DNA of 35,969 bases, taken from assembly GCA_938021205.1 (NCBI GenBank), contig CALIGI010000051.1, positions 1 to 35,969 on the forward strand, in the 5' to 3' direction. Within the stretch, counting starts at the first letter, position 1. Each line of letters begins with the position of its first letter. Of this stretch, positions 14,675 through 23,980 are shown piece after piece. Position numbers and translations under genes: made by a program. The stretch comes from an uncultured Pseudanabaenaceae cyanobacterium (lineage in GTDB: Bacteria > Cyanobacteriota > Cyanobacteriia > PCC-9006 > JAAUQQ01). The notes under the pieces were generated by a model. The model searched no databases. It was not told the DNA's origin and was given only the letters and a program-made list of their open reading frames with translations.

Positions 14675-17197
14675 TTAGTTTGTATTTTCATTACTATTTA
14701 ACTCTTGTTGGGTGTAATTTTTCCATCTATCCAACCCATTCCGGGTAGATAGGCAGAATCCGGTGCTCGCCCAGTCCCGTGCCCGCTCAGCAACCGCTGC
14801 CACCGGCACCTGTTCAAAATAGCGCTGTTGAAACATCACCTCCTGAAGCGCTATCAGGAATAAAGCAATTGCCCCCTCTCCAGCTCCCATCTGCTCACCT
14901 GAGCCTGCTCGGCTGATGCTCACCTGTTCCCCCTGCCAAGACAGCTCCAACCCCAGCGCTGCCATCGCCCCTCCCATCAGTTCCATCAACCTCCCTCTAT
15001 CCCGCCGTAAATCAATTCCCAACCGCTCTTCCAACCGCGCGATCGCCACAGACTCCCCCGTCCGACTCAAATACTTGGCAATCCCCAACAGCATTTCCCA
15101 AGTGGTTCGAGCATCCGCTTGGGCCGCTTCATAGGCTAGGGCTAGGGGGCGATCTCCTCCCTTTGCTTGCTCAATCCAGGGCGCAAAGTCGATCCATTGC
15201 CGAGGACTCGTTTCCATCACCACCGGGTTAACTTTGTCGGAGGCAGGCGATCGCGCCGGACGCTGTTGCCGCCAATCCAAAATCCAATCGACCTGACTTT
15301 CGCTGGCTTGCACCGAAGCTGCCGCAGGCCGCACTGCTTCTAGCCGAAATTCATACTGCTTCTTCTCAGTATTACAATCCAGTTCGCCAATTACATCAAC
15401 CCGGCCTTCAAGCAATTCATCACGGTAATGGCCCCACCAAATCCCCGGAAATGGGTCGGTACTAGAGTCGTCCTTCAGCTCAAAAATGCTCTTTATATAG
15501 CGAACTTTTCCGCCGCGCCAATCTTTAATATTAAAGTTGGCAGGATTCTCAAAACGACAATTTTGAATCAGCAACTTAGGGACAGGATTACCCATGCCGT
15601 AGGGCTCCAGCAGCTTTAGCTCGCGAAAGAGTGGTAAGCCTAGATCGGCCACGGTCACAACCAGATCGGCGCGAATAGTTTTGCGGGTGTGCTGGCTGAA
15701 CTGCTGCGATCGCAGTGCCTGGTTGATGCCCTGGGCAAATAATTCTAAATTCTCTTCTGGCAGGCCCATGCCCGCCGCAAAAGGATGGCCACCAAAACTG
15801 CTCAGCAGATGCCGCTGGGATTCAAGGATGGGATAAAAGTTGACGTCATTAACTGAGCGGGCCGAGCCTCGGGCAATGGCTTCGGGAGCTTGCGAAGCAA
15901 CTACCCCTGTCTCTCCCCCTGCTTCGTCCAAGCTCAACAACACTGTGGGCTTGCCATATTCCCGCGCAATTTGGCTGGCGACTAAACCCAATACGCCCAC
16001 GGGCCAACCTCGCTCCCACAGAACGATCGCCCCCAAGGTAGACAGATCCATCGTCGCCAACTTGCGCTTAACCTGCTCCTCCAAACTCCTCTGCAACGCC
16101 TTGCGCCTGGTATTCAGCAGCTCCACCTGATCCACCAAAGCTTTGCAGCGCTTGCTGTCTCGGCTGGTCAGCAGCTCCACACAAATGCTGGCATCGCCTA
16201 GGATTCGGCTGACGGCATTGATGCGAGGACCAATGCCAAAGGAAATATCTGTGGGGCGATCGCCAGTCCGCTTACAGCGCTCTAGCAAATAAGCCACCCC
16301 CGGTCGTTGCTGGGGATTTTGGGTCAACTTCTGCAATTCCCGCAGGCCCACCTGAGCCAGATAGCGACAGTCCCCTCGCAAAGCCACCAGGTCCGCAATT
16401 AAGCCAATCGCCACCAAGGGCAAAAGCTGTATCAACAGCTCAGCAGGAGCATCCATAGCCCCTAGGTGCAAGGCTTCGATTAGCTTGTAAGCCACCGCCA
16501 CACCGGATAAATCCGCGAGGGGATGATCGGTCTTTAAGCTGCGAGGATTGATCAAAGCCACCACATTAGGCCGCTGCTCCGCCAGGCTGTGGTGGTCGGT
16601 GACGATGACCTCCATGCCCAGGCTGTTGGCCACATCAATCAGCTCCCCATCGGTACTGCCCGTGTCGCAGGTAATGATTAGGTTAGCCCCCCAATCCTTG
16701 AGTTTGTCCAGTCCTGACAGACTGAGGCCGTGGGATTCGCTCAGACGGTTGGGGATATGGTAAGTCAAGCGTTGATCTGCACCAGAGCTCGGTTCAAACC
16801 AATGGCTCAAGCCTTCCCAAAGAACTGCGGTGGCGGTAATCCCGTCGGCATCGAAGTCTCCCCAGATGGCAACTTTCTCATCCTTTTTGAGAGCGAAATG
16901 GATGCGATCGCAGGCCAGCCGCATTTCTCCACAAAAAGAAAAGGGCTCAGTAGGGGAATACTGGGTAAAATCTAGGAATTTAGTGATTGCTTCGCGATCG
17001 TGAAGCAAGCTCCCTTCGGCATCGCGCCAACCCCGCTGCCACAATAATGCCGCCGTAAATCGACCATCGGCCCCCGGAGAGTAACCTCTCACCAGCTCTC
17101 GCAGCCAGGCGGGCGGGGATGAGTCAGCCGGAATTGTCCAAACGCTTGTCGACCCCATATGTGCCCCTATGGCAGGTACATTTGCAGACTGCTCCAT
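14675..17197 (-). CDS. recJ: Single-stranded-DNA-specific 5'-3' exonuclease RecJ
   Basis: RecJ degrades single-stranded DNA 5' to 3' in RecF-pathway recombination and mismatch or base-excision repair, using Mn2+. The DHH-family motifs are present: IWGDFDADGI (111-120), ITCDTGS (175-181), VTDHH (199-203) and, in the DHHA1 domain, SSFGGHPFAAGMGL. At 840 residues it is longer than the usual roughly 580-residue bacterial RecJ. The additional C-terminal 200 or so residues contain QWIDFAPWIEQ and a helical, winged-helix-like region (AKYLSRTGESVAIARLEERL), which I believe is shared by cyanobacterial RecJ but have not checked. The ATG at 17197 is used; an ATG at 17158 with AGGGG five nt upstream is a good alternative (827 residues). 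It is divergent from the AI-2E-type permease. Confidence 0.93.
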   Translation of the reverse strand: MEQSANVPAIGAHMGSTSVWTIPADSSPPAWLRELVRGYSPGADGRFTAALLWQRGWRDAEGSLLHDREAITKFLDFTQYSPTEPFSFCGEMRLACDRIHFALKKDEKVAIWGDFDADGITATAVLWEGLSHWFEPSSGADQRLTYHIPNRLSESHGLSLSGLDKLKDWGANLIITCDTGSTDGELIDVANSLGMEVIVTDHHSLAEQRPNVVALINPRSLKTDHPLADLSGVAVAYKLIEALHLGAMDAPAELLIQLLPLVAIGLIADLVALRGDCRYLAQVGLRELQKLTQNPQQRPGVAYLLERCKRTGDRPTDISFGIGPRINAVSRILGDASICVELLTSRDSKRCKALVDQVELLNTRRKALQRSLEEQVKRKLATMDLSTLGAIVLWERGWPVGVLGLVASQIAREYGKPTVLLSLDEAGGETGVVASQAPEAIARGSARSVNDVNFYPILESQRHLLSSFGGHPFAAGMGLPEENLELFAQGINQALRSQQFSQHTRKTIRADLVVTVADLGLPLFRELKLLEPYGMGNPVPKLLIQNCRFENPANFNIKDWRGGKVRYIKSIFELKDDSSTDPFPGIWWGHYRDELLEGRVDVIGELDCNTEKKQYEFRLEAVRPAAASVQASESQVDWILDWRQQRPARSPASDKVNPVVMETSPRQWIDFAPWIEQAKGGDRPLALAYEAAQADARTTWEMLLGIAKYLSRTGESVAIARLEERLGIDLRRDRGRLMELMGGAMAALGLELSWQGEQVSISRAGSGEQMGAGEGAIALFLIALQEVMFQQRYFEQVPVAAVAERARDWASTGFCLSTRNGLDRWKNYTQQELNSNENTN

Positions 17198-17238
17198 GGA
17201 GCTATTCCCAAGAGAATCAATGTGACTGGAGAAACAAC

Positions 17239-18540
17239 GTGACTTTAGGGCAATGGTTGGGGTTGGCGGCGATCGCCAGCACCCTCTACATTCTGTGGCA
17301 AATTCGCCAGATCGTGCTGCTGATGTTCACAGCAGTGGTGCTAGCCACAGCGGCCAATGTCCTGGTGCGACGGCTGAAAAAATTGGGGCTCAAGCGGTCC
17401 CAAGCCATGCCCCTCGCGGCATTGCTGCTCTTGCTGTTTGTGACCTTATTTGTCGCCCTAGTGGTGCCTCCGTTTATAGAACAGTTTCAGGAGTTAATTC
17501 AGCGGATTCCCCAGGGCTTACAGCAGCTCCAGCGCCTGGTTCCCGATGTCATCGACTATATCCTCAGCTTTGTCCCGCCAGGAGCCGATGGCATTGCGGA
17601 CATGCTGGAGCAAGTCAAGGCTTGGTCCTTGAACGAGGTGGTCGAAACGCCGGGGACCACACTGGAATGGGACTTTACCTGGCTGCCCGACCAAGCTGGA
17701 TTGCTATTCAAGAATTTCTTCGACTTTTTCAATAATGCCCTGGGTGTCGCCCTCCAGGTTTTGCTGGTCTTAATCTTGACCTTGATGCTGTTAGCTAATC
17801 CCAAGGCTTACCGTCAAGTGCTGTTGGTCCTGTTTCCGTCCTTTTACCGCAGACGGGCAGATGAGATTCTCAACAAATGTGAGGTGGCTCTGACCAACTG
17901 GTTCTCGGGGATTTTGATTAGCTCTACGGCGATCGCCATTACCAGCGGCATCGGCCTTTCGCTCATGGGGATCGACCTGGCCCTGGCCCATGCCTTGCTT
18001 GCGGGGTTGCTCAACTTCATCCCCAACCTGGGACCTGCCCTAAGTGTGATCTTTCCGATTTCCGTAGCCATCCTAGACCCGGAGCCAGGGCTCAAAGTGG
18101 TGGGCGTTATTCTTCTCTACTTGCTTCTCCAGAACCTCGAAAGCTATGTACTCACCCCCACTGTGATGGCCAAGCAGGTTGCCCTACTGCCCGCCTTAAC
18201 CCTGGTAGCCCAACTGTTCTTTGCCAGTGTCTTCGGGGCTTTGGGACTGTTACTGGCTTTACCCCTAACAGTGGTGACCATGACTTGGATTCAAGAGCTA
18301 TTGATTCATGACATTCTCGACGTGTGTCAGCCCCCACCTTGGGTGGAGCGATTTAGGCGGGCGCGCAAAGAAGAGGCTGGCTTGGCGACAAACGCTGGCT
18401 TACAGCTCCAAGCAGAGACTGTCCTGGCCCCCCAGGGCTCCTTGATGGTTGTAGATCGATTACCGAGAGATGACTTTTCGCATGGCTTAGCAGATGCTCC
18501 TGCGGTGGAACCCAAGGGAGTTGAATCGGAGGGTGACTAG
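17239..18540 (+). CDS. AI-2E family transporter/permease
   Basis: This is an inner-membrane protein of the AI-2E (TqsA/PerM-like) family with about eight hydrophobic segments. N-terminal ones are WLGLAAIASTLYILWQI and VLLMFTAVVLATA, followed by a periplasm-type amphipathic region with PPFIEQFQELIQRIP. The C-terminal part holds the family-typical LLAGLLNFIPNLGPALS and FGALGLLLALPLTVV. Members export small molecules or act as ion/H+ exchangers; the substrate here is unknown. I choose the GTG at 17239 because GGAGA lies seven nt upstream and family homology begins there. The ATG at 17119 would add 40 non-homologous residues and overlap recJ. The C-terminal 70 residues are a soluble, acidic tail. 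Confidence 0.87.
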   Translation: MTLGQWLGLAAIASTLYILWQIRQIVLLMFTAVVLATAANVLVRRLKKLGLKRSQAMPLAALLLLLFVTLFVALVVPPFIEQFQELIQRIPQGLQQLQRLVPDVIDYILSFVPPGADGIADMLEQVKAWSLNEVVETPGTTLEWDFTWLPDQAGLLFKNFFDFFNNALGVALQVLLVLILTLMLLANPKAYRQVLLVLFPSFYRRRADEILNKCEVALTNWFSGILISSTAIAITSGIGLSLMGIDLALAHALLAGLLNFIPNLGPALSVIFPISVAILDPEPGLKVVGVILLYLLLQNLESYVLTPTVMAKQVALLPALTLVAQLFFASVFGALGLLLALPLTVVTMTWIQELLIHDILDVCQPPPWVERFRRARKEEAGLATNAGLQLQAETVLAPQGSLMVVDRLPRDDFSHGLADAPAVEPKGVESEGD

Positions 18541-18889
18541 ACAGCTTCCTGTTTCGAGGGGCTGGGGCAAAGGCAGTTTCCAGCCCCATTGCTGTGCCCC
18601 CTGCTGCATCGTCTTTCAGCGCTGATCTCATCCATGTAAAAATACCCAGCTCAACATCCCAGCTTGATATAAGAGACCAGGCGATTTCTTCTGTTCCCTC
18701 GTTACATTTACGGTGATGGAGTCCATCAATAGGGGGCTTCGCTGAGATGGGGGACTGCTTCATAGCGCTATCTGCACCACAGCCTATTCGTTCTAAGGAT
18801 AAAAGCACCGTAAAAATAACGACTCAGCTATTGCCTGTATTCGTCGCGAAGCGTTTAGATTAGAAGTATCGCATTCTGGGTTAAGCATT
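18541..18889. other. 349 bp spacer between the permease and a small membrane protein gene
   Basis: A weak hairpin (GGGGCTGG 18558-18565 with CCAGCCCC 18580-18587, 14 nt loop, no T-run) follows the permease stop and may end its transcript. The rest has no gene I can support; open frames on the minus strand here look like chance. Confidence 0.4.
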
Positions 18890-19096
18890 ATGGCCAAGTT
18901 AAACAGAGGATTTGACCCGCTCTCGTTATTGCGTAATTTAGGAGGGTTTGCCCTGTTTTTGCTAGTCATTACTGCTGGGGCATTAATCCCCCTTAAGGCA
19001 ATCGAGCTGGTTTCCGGGCGTCCGGTCTTGGATGAGTTGGTGGAATTTGCCAAAGAACCTGCTCTCAACGTCAAAACAAGAAGCAACACCCCCTAG
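18890..19096 (+). CDS. Small single-helix membrane protein, unknown function
   Basis: A 68-residue protein starting MAKLNRGFDPLSLLRNLGG, followed by a strongly hydrophobic segment (FALFLLVITAGALIPLKAI) and a polar tail (SGRPVLDELVEFAKEPALN). The composition and the clean terminator 20 nt downstream argue for a real gene. No family is recognised. It is monocistronic, with a weak ribosome-binding region. Confidence 0.6.
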   Translation: MAKLNRGFDPLSLLRNLGGFALFLLVITAGALIPLKAIELVSGRPVLDELVEFAKEPALNVKTRSNTP

Positions 19097-19116
19097 TCAA
19101 AATGGGGCTCAATTTA

Positions 19117-19162
19117 ATGAAAAGGCCCGAAGGATTCCATTATGTCCTTCGGGCCTTTTCAT
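19117..19162. terminator. Strong bidirectional terminator between convergent genes
   Basis: Perfect 18-base arms, ATGAAAAGGCCCGAAGGA (19117-19134) and TCCTTCGGGCCTTTTCAT (19145-19162), flank a 10 nt loop. The arms contain an A-run on one side and a T-run on the other, so it works on both strands. It sits between the small plus-strand gene (ending 19096) and the minus-strand gene ending at 19177. Confidence 0.93.
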
Positions 19163-19176
19163 GGATGGCTAAAAAT

Positions 19177-19578
19177 CTACGGTCCCCAAACTCTTGGCCA
19201 TAGCGGGTGACTTTTTCCCTTTGCCTGAATGCGCGTTGCTCGTTTTTCCAAACGCTGAACTTCGCTGACGGTTAAACCATAGGTCCGATAGAACCACGAG
19301 CTGATTAAGCTGCTCACCGTCAAAAGGCAAGTGAGAATGAGACCTGCGGCTGGAATGGGGTTAAAGGCCAAGCCGTAGCGCACTCCTGACCAGGTGAAAT
19401 AGTCCAGCAGCAAGCTAATGGGATAGCGCAGTAGCAAGAGACAGAACGGCAATAATACGAGCCAAAGCAGAGTCACTAAAAGCCAGCGACGCTTCTGCTC
19501 CCAGCGATGGAGGCGTTGTACAGCTTCCTGCATCTGAGGCTGTAGGTTTTCAATGGCTGAGTCGTTGGGCTTATCCAC
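19177..19578 (-). CDS. Small two-helix membrane protein downstream of secF
   Basis: This 133-residue protein starts with GTG two nt after the secF stop codon, so it is probably translated by coupling to secF. Residues 1-28 form a charged, probably coiled segment (IENLQPQMQEAVQRLHRWEQK). Hydrophobic segments at about 33-58 (WLLVTLLWLVLLPFCLLLL) and 72-92 (IPAAGLILTCLLTVSSLI) follow, and then a basic helix (SEVQRLEKRATRIQAKGK). I do not recognise a named family. The position at the end of pdhB-secD-secF suggests a membrane-linked role, but that is inference only. Confidence 0.7.
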   Translation of the reverse strand: MDKPNDSAIENLQPQMQEAVQRLHRWEQKRRWLLVTLLWLVLLPFCLLLLRYPISLLLDYFTWSGVRYGLAFNPIPAAGLILTCLLTVSSLISSWFYRTYGLTVSEVQRLEKRATRIQAKGKSHPLWPRVWGP

Positions 19579-19580
19579 AC

Positions 19581-20576
19581 TTAGACCGCTTCATCGTCGA
19601 CCTCAGGACCACCCGAGAGGTCAACTGGAGCAGTTACGGGGGCTAGGGATTCACTGCGCGATCGCCACCAGCCCAGCATCGAACTCGCGATGAAGATACT
19701 GGAATAGGCTCCCAAAACAAAACCAATAATCAGCGCCAAAGAGAAATTCTTTAGCGTAATGCCACCAAACAGAAAAATTGCGATAAGAGGCAACGTGGTC
19801 GTCAGTGTTGTGTTGACCGAGCGACCCAGGGTTTGGTTTACGGCAGAATCAACAACCTCATCAATGGGGAGGTCTGGATTGAGCTTGATCATCTCGCGGA
19901 TGCGATCGTAAATCACCACCGTATCGTTGACCGAAAAACCCACAATGGTCAGTAAGGCCACGATAAACAGGCTATTGACCTCCAGCCCCAAGACCAAGCC
20001 GAGGACTGCAAACACCCCCACGGTAATGAAGACATCGTGGAACAGAGCCACCAGGGCCAGAATGGCATAATCCAGCTTGAAGCGGATGCTGAGGTAAACC
20101 ACAATGCCCGCAAAGGCAATCAGCAAGGCAATCAGGCCGGAACTGAGAATGCGTTCACCCAGCACGGGGCCGACGGTATCGTTTTGGGTGCTCTCGCGAT
20201 CGAAGGGGCCAATGGCTTCGCTCAGCTTGCCTTCCAGGGCCGTTCGAGATTCCACATTGAGGTTGGCGGTGCGGATGGAAACACCCTGCTCCTTTTGGCG
20301 ATCGGTGCTAGTGACCTGTACACTGCTGTCTCCCAGGCCCTCCTCGCTGAGGATTGATCGCACATCCGAGGGATTAATGGGGGCGCTACAGTCCGCTTGG
20401 GCGCAGTCTCGTTCTAGTTGAAGCCTCGTGCCGCCAATGAAATCTAGACCCGGCTTAATCGGGTAATTGAACTGGTTCAGAGAAATTGCCATAGCAGCAA
20501 TGGATAACAGGATCAACACCCCTGAAACCAACCACCAGGTTTTACGCTGCTTCGAAATTTGTAGCGAAAGGGCCAT
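19581..20576 (-). CDS. secF: Protein translocase subunit SecF
   Basis: SecF pairs with SecD in the inner membrane and uses the proton gradient to pull proteins through SecYEG. The 331-residue product has an N-terminal helix (WWLVSGVLILLSIAAMAIS), the D1 motif KPGLDFIGGTRLQL, a periplasmic domain, and five further helices. The motif TIVGFSVNDTVVIYDRIRE (about 213-231) carries the proton-relay Asp/Arg region typical of SecF. ATG start. It lies 119 bp downstream of secD on the same strand, separated by nested inverted repeats. Confidence 0.95.
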   Translation of the reverse strand: MALSLQISKQRKTWWLVSGVLILLSIAAMAISLNQFNYPIKPGLDFIGGTRLQLERDCAQADCSAPINPSDVRSILSEEGLGDSSVQVTSTDRQKEQGVSIRTANLNVESRTALEGKLSEAIGPFDRESTQNDTVGPVLGERILSSGLIALLIAFAGIVVYLSIRFKLDYAILALVALFHDVFITVGVFAVLGLVLGLEVNSLFIVALLTIVGFSVNDTVVIYDRIREMIKLNPDLPIDEVVDSAVNQTLGRSVNTTLTTTLPLIAIFLFGGITLKNFSLALIIGFVLGAYSSIFIASSMLGWWRSRSESLAPVTAPVDLSGGPEVDDEAV

Positions 20577-20609
20577 CAGAATAAAAAATTAAATGGAACC
20601 AAACCGTAG

Positions 20610-20672
20610 GGTGGGTTTCAAACAATGGATTCATGCTCAAACTTGAGCATTGAGCAATCAATCAAACCCACC
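20610..20672. repeat. Nested inverted repeats in the secD-secF spacer, REP-like
   Basis: GGTGGGTTT (20610-20618) pairs with AAACCCACC (20664-20672); inside lies TGCTCAA (20634-20640) with TTGAGCA (20643-20649), plus a direct repeat of TTGAGCA. The left end reads GTAGGGTGGG, which resembles the widespread bacterial REP-like GTAGGGTGGGC family. It could be a repeat insertion or a structure tuning secD relative to secF. Confidence 0.5.
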
Positions 20673-20695
20673 ACCGCCAAGGCATTAGCTGGGCA

Positions 20696-22099
20696 TTAGG
20701 CCTTACCGACCGTCTCAACCCCCGGTGCAAACAGTGACTTCTTCTTAAAGTTTGGCAGCGTGATGGCAGTGAACATCAATGTGCGGCTACAGGTAATGGC
20801 AGTAAACATACTCACCAAAACACCCACTGCCAGGGTCAAAGCAAAGCCCTTGACAAAGCCCGTACCTTTCCAAAACAGCGCTGCACAGGCAATCAGTGTC
20901 GTCACGTTGCTGTCGAGAATACTGCCAAAAGCCCGATAGAAACCAGACTCAACGGAGCGATAAAGGCTTTTTCCAGCTCGTAGCTCCTCTCTTGTGCGCT
21001 CAAAGATCAGCACATTGGCATCCACTGCCATGCCGATGCTGAGGATGAAGCCCGCGATTCCGGGAAGCGTCAGGGTAACGCCCAGCAGCGCAAAGGCTGC
21101 AAGGGTTAGCAGGGTGTAGACAACTAGGGAAATATCGGAAATAACGCCAGGCAAGCGGTAGTAAAGCGCCATGAAGACTAGGACTAACGCCAAACCAGCG
21201 GAACCAGCGTAGAGACTCCGCTGAATGCTGTCGCGGCCTAGGGTTGCACCAACGGTGCGAGTCTCAACCACTTCCACCGGGAGGGGCAATGAGCCCCCCC
21301 GTAGCTGAATGGCTAGGTTTGCTGCTTCTTGACCGTCAAAGTTACCGCTAATAACTGCATTTCCGCCCGTTATGCCGGTCGTTGCGAAGCGCACATCTAC
21401 GCTAGGAGAGCTGATCAGAACTCCATCTAGAAAAATACCTAGGCCGCGTCCGGTTCCGGCAATTTCCTTGGTCAATTCTGCAAATAAGTTGCCCCCCTTG
21501 CCATCAAAATCCAGGCCCACTTCCCAGTTGTTGCCGCCACCAGGCCCGCTAGTACTCGCATAGGCACTTTCTAGATATTCACCAGTGAGTTCACTTTCAT
21601 CAAAGAAGGTTGCAATGACTTCGTCACTAGCTCTGAGGCTTGCCTGGGCTGTGGCTAGGGCTTCAGCATCGCCGCTTTCATCGGCAATAGCTGCTTGGAT
21701 TTCATATTCTTGTCGAGCAATGCGTTCCGCTTGGAAAACTGCTTCTGTGCCCTGCTGCTGACTGCGGAATTCCAGCTGAGCTGTTCCCCCCAGTACTGTC
21801 TCGGCTTGAGCTGGATCGCTCACGCCAGGAAGCTGCACCAGAATTTGATCTTCTCCCGTGGTTTGCACCACAGACTCGGCCACACCTAGGCCGTTAACGC
21901 GGTTCTCTAGGACCTGGGCAACAGCTTCTAGATCTTGCTCAGAAATCGTGGGAATCTCTTCGGTCGTCTTAACCAGCACTGTTAGCTGGGAGCCACCCTG
22001 GAGATCGAGGCCTAATCGAGGTGGTACTTTGACCAGAACGAGTACAGCCCCAATGACCAATGCCAAAATCAGGGCCAAAAGGCCGCGCTGCTTACCCAT
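20696..22099 (-). CDS. secD: Protein translocase subunit SecD
   Basis: SecD forms the periplasmic arm of the SecDF motor that completes protein export. The product (467 residues) begins with a membrane helix ([19 protein letters not shown]), followed by the D1 motif [17 protein letters not shown]. The large periplasmic region has [15 protein letters not shown] and QILVQLPGV. The D4 region [22 protein letters not shown] (typical proton-path Asp in VDANV) and the last four helices follow. The ATG at 22099 is used; a TTG six nt upstream is possible, and AAGGA lies upstream of both. Its neighbours are pdhB upstream and secF downstream, an order I recall from other cyanobacteria. Confidence 0.95.
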   Translation of the reverse strand: MGKQRGLLALILALVIGAVLVLVKVPPRLGLDLQGGSQLTVLVKTTEEIPTISEQDLEAVAQVLENRVNGLGVAESVVQTTGEDQILVQLPGVSDPAQAETVLGGTAQLEFRSQQQGTEAVFQAERIARQEYEIQAAIADESGDAEALATAQASLRASDEVIATFFDESELTGEYLESAYASTSGPGGGNNWEVGLDFDGKGGNLFAELTKEIAGTGRGLGIFLDGVLISSPSVDVRFATTGITGGNAVISGNFDGQEAANLAIQLRGGSLPLPVEVVETRTVGATLGRDSIQRSLYAGSAGLALVLVFMALYYRLPGVISDISLVVYTLLTLAAFALLGVTLTLPGIAGFILSIGMAVDANVLIFERTREELRAGKSLYRSVESGFYRAFGSILDSNVTTLIACAALFWKGTGFVKGFALTLAVGVLVSMFTAITCSRTLMFTAITLPNFKKKSLFAPGVETVGKA

Positions 22100-22168
22100 T
22101 CCCAAATAAATCCTTCGCTATAAGTCTCTAGAAAACCGGTTAGGGTTTTGGTCCTATTTCAGTGGGTC

Positions 22169-22216
22169 AGTCGGTAACGGTACTGGAGCTGATTATCGCT
22201 ATTACTGTTACCGACT
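22169..22216. terminator. Long-arm hairpin between pdhB and secD
   Basis: AGTCGGTAAC (22169-22178) pairs perfectly with GTTACCGACT (22207-22216) around a 28 nt loop. It lies 23 nt beyond the pdhB stop. No T-run follows on the minus strand, so it may be a partial terminator or an mRNA-processing structure rather than a strong stop. Confidence 0.4.
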
Positions 22217-22238
22217 CCCTTAGCCCATTAGAACGGGC

Positions 22239-23213
22239 TTAAGCCATGATGTCTCGCACGGCTTGTTCAATTTGGTGAGGTTGAATGATGGTGAGATTCT
22301 CCAACTTGCCGTTATAAGGCGTAGGAATATCCTGGGAGGAAAGACGAATGGGCTGAGCATCTAGCTCATCAAAGAGCTGGTCGTTGATGGAGGCCACTAG
22401 CTCGGCACCGATTCCACCTGTGCGCATGCATTCTTCCACAACGATGACGCGGTGGGTTTTCTTGAGTGATTTACCGATCATGTCCATATCGAAAGGCTTC
22501 AGAGAAATCAAATCGATGATTTCAGGATCATAGCCTTCCTCCACCAGCTTCTTCGCCGCCTGGGTGCAATGGTGGCGCATGCGGGAATAGGTCAAGATCG
22601 TGACATCCTTACCTTCGCGAACCATTTCAGCCTTATCCAGAGCCTGAACATAGTCACCTTCGGGAAGCTGCTCCTTGAGGTTGTAGAGCAGCACATGCTC
22701 AAAGAACAGCACGGGGTTGTCGTCGCGAATGGCAGCTTTGAGCAAGCCCTTGGCGTTCTTTGCAGTGGAGCAGGCCACGATCTTGAGACCGGGCACCGCA
22801 TGGAAGTATGCCTCTAGGCGCTGGGAGTGCTCTGCACCCAGCTGACGACCCACGCCACCGGGGCCCCGGATCACCATGGGGATTTTGAAGTTGCCACCGG
22901 AGGTGTAGCGCAACATACCGGCGTTGTTGGAAATCTGGTTGAAGGCGAGGAGCAAGAAGCCCATGTTCATGCCTTCGATAATGGGCCGCAGACCACACAT
23001 GGCAGCCCCCACAGCCATGCCCGTGAAGCTGTTCTCGGCAATGGGGGTATCGAGCACACGCAGCTCACCATACTTCTCATACAGGCCCTTGCTGACCTTA
23101 TAGGAGCCCCCATATTGGCCGACGTCTTCGCCAATGACCAGGACTTTGTCATCGCGGGCCATTTCCTCATCGGTGGCTTCCCGCAAGGCGTTGAACATTA
23201 AGGTTTCGGCCAT
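22239..23213 (-). CDS. pdhB: Pyruvate dehydrogenase E1 component beta subunit
   Basis: E1-beta forms an alpha2-beta2 tetramer with the alpha subunit to decarboxylate pyruvate with thiamine diphosphate, feeding acetyl-CoA synthesis. It has the usual start [20 protein letters not shown], the ThDP-site region [10 protein letters not shown]...[10 protein letters not shown], and the C-terminal half [21 protein letters not shown] ([12 protein letters not shown]) and [10 protein letters not shown]. The size (324 residues) matches cyanobacterial PdhB. I chose the ATG at 23213; the upstream open extension of 22 codons ([11 protein letters not shown]...) has no family similarity. The alpha subunit is not in this window, as is common in cyanobacteria. 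Confidence 0.95.
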   Translation of the reverse strand: MAETLMFNALREATDEEMARDDKVLVIGEDVGQYGGSYKVSKGLYEKYGELRVLDTPIAENSFTGMAVGAAMCGLRPIIEGMNMGFLLLAFNQISNNAGMLRYTSGGNFKIPMVIRGPGGVGRQLGAEHSQRLEAYFHAVPGLKIVACSTAKNAKGLLKAAIRDDNPVLFFEHVLLYNLKEQLPEGDYVQALDKAEMVREGKDVTILTYSRMRHHCTQAAKKLVEEGYDPEIIDLISLKPFDMDMIGKSLKKTHRVIVVEECMRTGGIGAELVASINDQLFDELDAQPIRLSSQDIPTPYNGKLENLTIIQPHQIEQAVRDIMA

Positions 23214-23369
23214 CGTTCTTTCTGTTAGATAAGGCTGACACTGCGCAACCCGAGGGCAGCTACTGGGCGGCGCAAACACTTGATTTTAGCCTGTGGATGA
23301 CCGCTTTCGTGTTGAGTTCTCCAATCAAATGTTAGTAAAGCCTTGGGCTAGAAGAGATTGGAAGTTAGG

Positions 23370-23840
23370 TCAGGTTGGGAAAAGGAGAGCCAGATCCCAG
23401 CCTGTACCTTGGGTCGTGACGGTGGCTTCCCTGGCTTCTCCTCGATGGTGTAGCTGGATATGTAGGTAGCGGTCTGGCAAGTATGTCAATCGCTCTGGCC
23501 ATTCGATCGCCATCACGCCTGGCTCCACTTCTTCCCCTTCCCAATAGCTTTCTAGATGTAGTTGATCTGCCCCTGGTGCATCTAGCCGATAGAGATCCAG
23601 GTGATAGAAGGGCAGACGACCGTCTAAATATTCTGCGATGAGGGTGAAGGTCGGGCTAGCAATTTCACGAGCATCTAGACCCAGGCCTGCACCAATGCCT
23701 TGACTGAGGCTGGTTTTGCCGCTGCCTAGGTCTCCCTCCAGGAGGAGAACACTGTACGCCTCTAGGTGCTGCCCGAGCTGTAGACCCAAGGCATGGGTGG
23801 CCTCGGCATTCGCTAATGAAATTTGGAGAGGAGGTGCCAT
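23370..23840 (-). CDS. tsaE: tRNA threonylcarbamoyladenosine biosynthesis ATPase TsaE
   Basis: TsaE is the small ATPase that supports TsaB-TsaD in making t6A at position 37 of ANN-reading tRNAs. The P-loop GDLGSGKT is at about residues 36-43 and is followed by SLSQGIGAGLG and the typical SPTFTLIAEY; YHLDLYRL and MAIEWPERL complete the family pattern. The usual length is 150-160. I start at the ATG at 23840, preceded by AGGT at a fair distance. The ATG at 23882 would add 14 residues (KTIIPVIKPGST). The upstream region includes a very stable hairpin. Confidence 0.92.
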   Translation of the reverse strand: MAPPLQISLANAEATHALGLQLGQHLEAYSVLLLEGDLGSGKTSLSQGIGAGLGLDAREIASPTFTLIAEYLDGRLPFYHLDLYRLDAPGADQLHLESYWEGEEVEPGVMAIEWPERLTYLPDRYLHIQLHHRGEAREATVTTQGTGWDLALLFPT

Positions 23841-23892
23841 GGTGCTACCTGGTTTTATGACCGGAATGATAGTTTTTCCCATTTTGCAATGA

Positions 23893-23929
23893 TGGGGCGG
23901 CTCCGGCTCAAGGCCTAGGAGCCGCCCCA
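23893..23929. terminator. Stable hairpin between yvcK and tsaE
   Basis: GGGGCGGCTCC (23894-23904) and GGAGCCGCCCC (23918-23928) pair perfectly, extended to 12 bp by a flanking T-A, around a 13 nt loop. It lies 52 nt downstream of the yvcK stop and just before tsaE. There is no T-run, so it could be a factor-assisted terminator or an insulating structure. Confidence 0.65.
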
Positions 23930-23980
23930 GGTCGCGGTCAATGATTTTAGGCTTTGCAGCGTAAAGGCCGAATTGGGGGA

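Noticed and set aside
17119..17238. ATG at 17119 as the start of the AI-2E-type permease
   Set aside because: It overlaps the recJ start and adds 40 residues without family similarity, while the GTG at 17239 has a well-placed GGAGA.
22827..23201. Plus-strand open frame of 124 codons opposite pdhB
   Set aside because: The minus-strand pdhB frame is unambiguous; this is its shadow.
23214..23279. N-terminal 22-residue extension of PdhB
   Set aside because: The family begins at MAETL; the extension has no similarity and no better ribosome-binding site.
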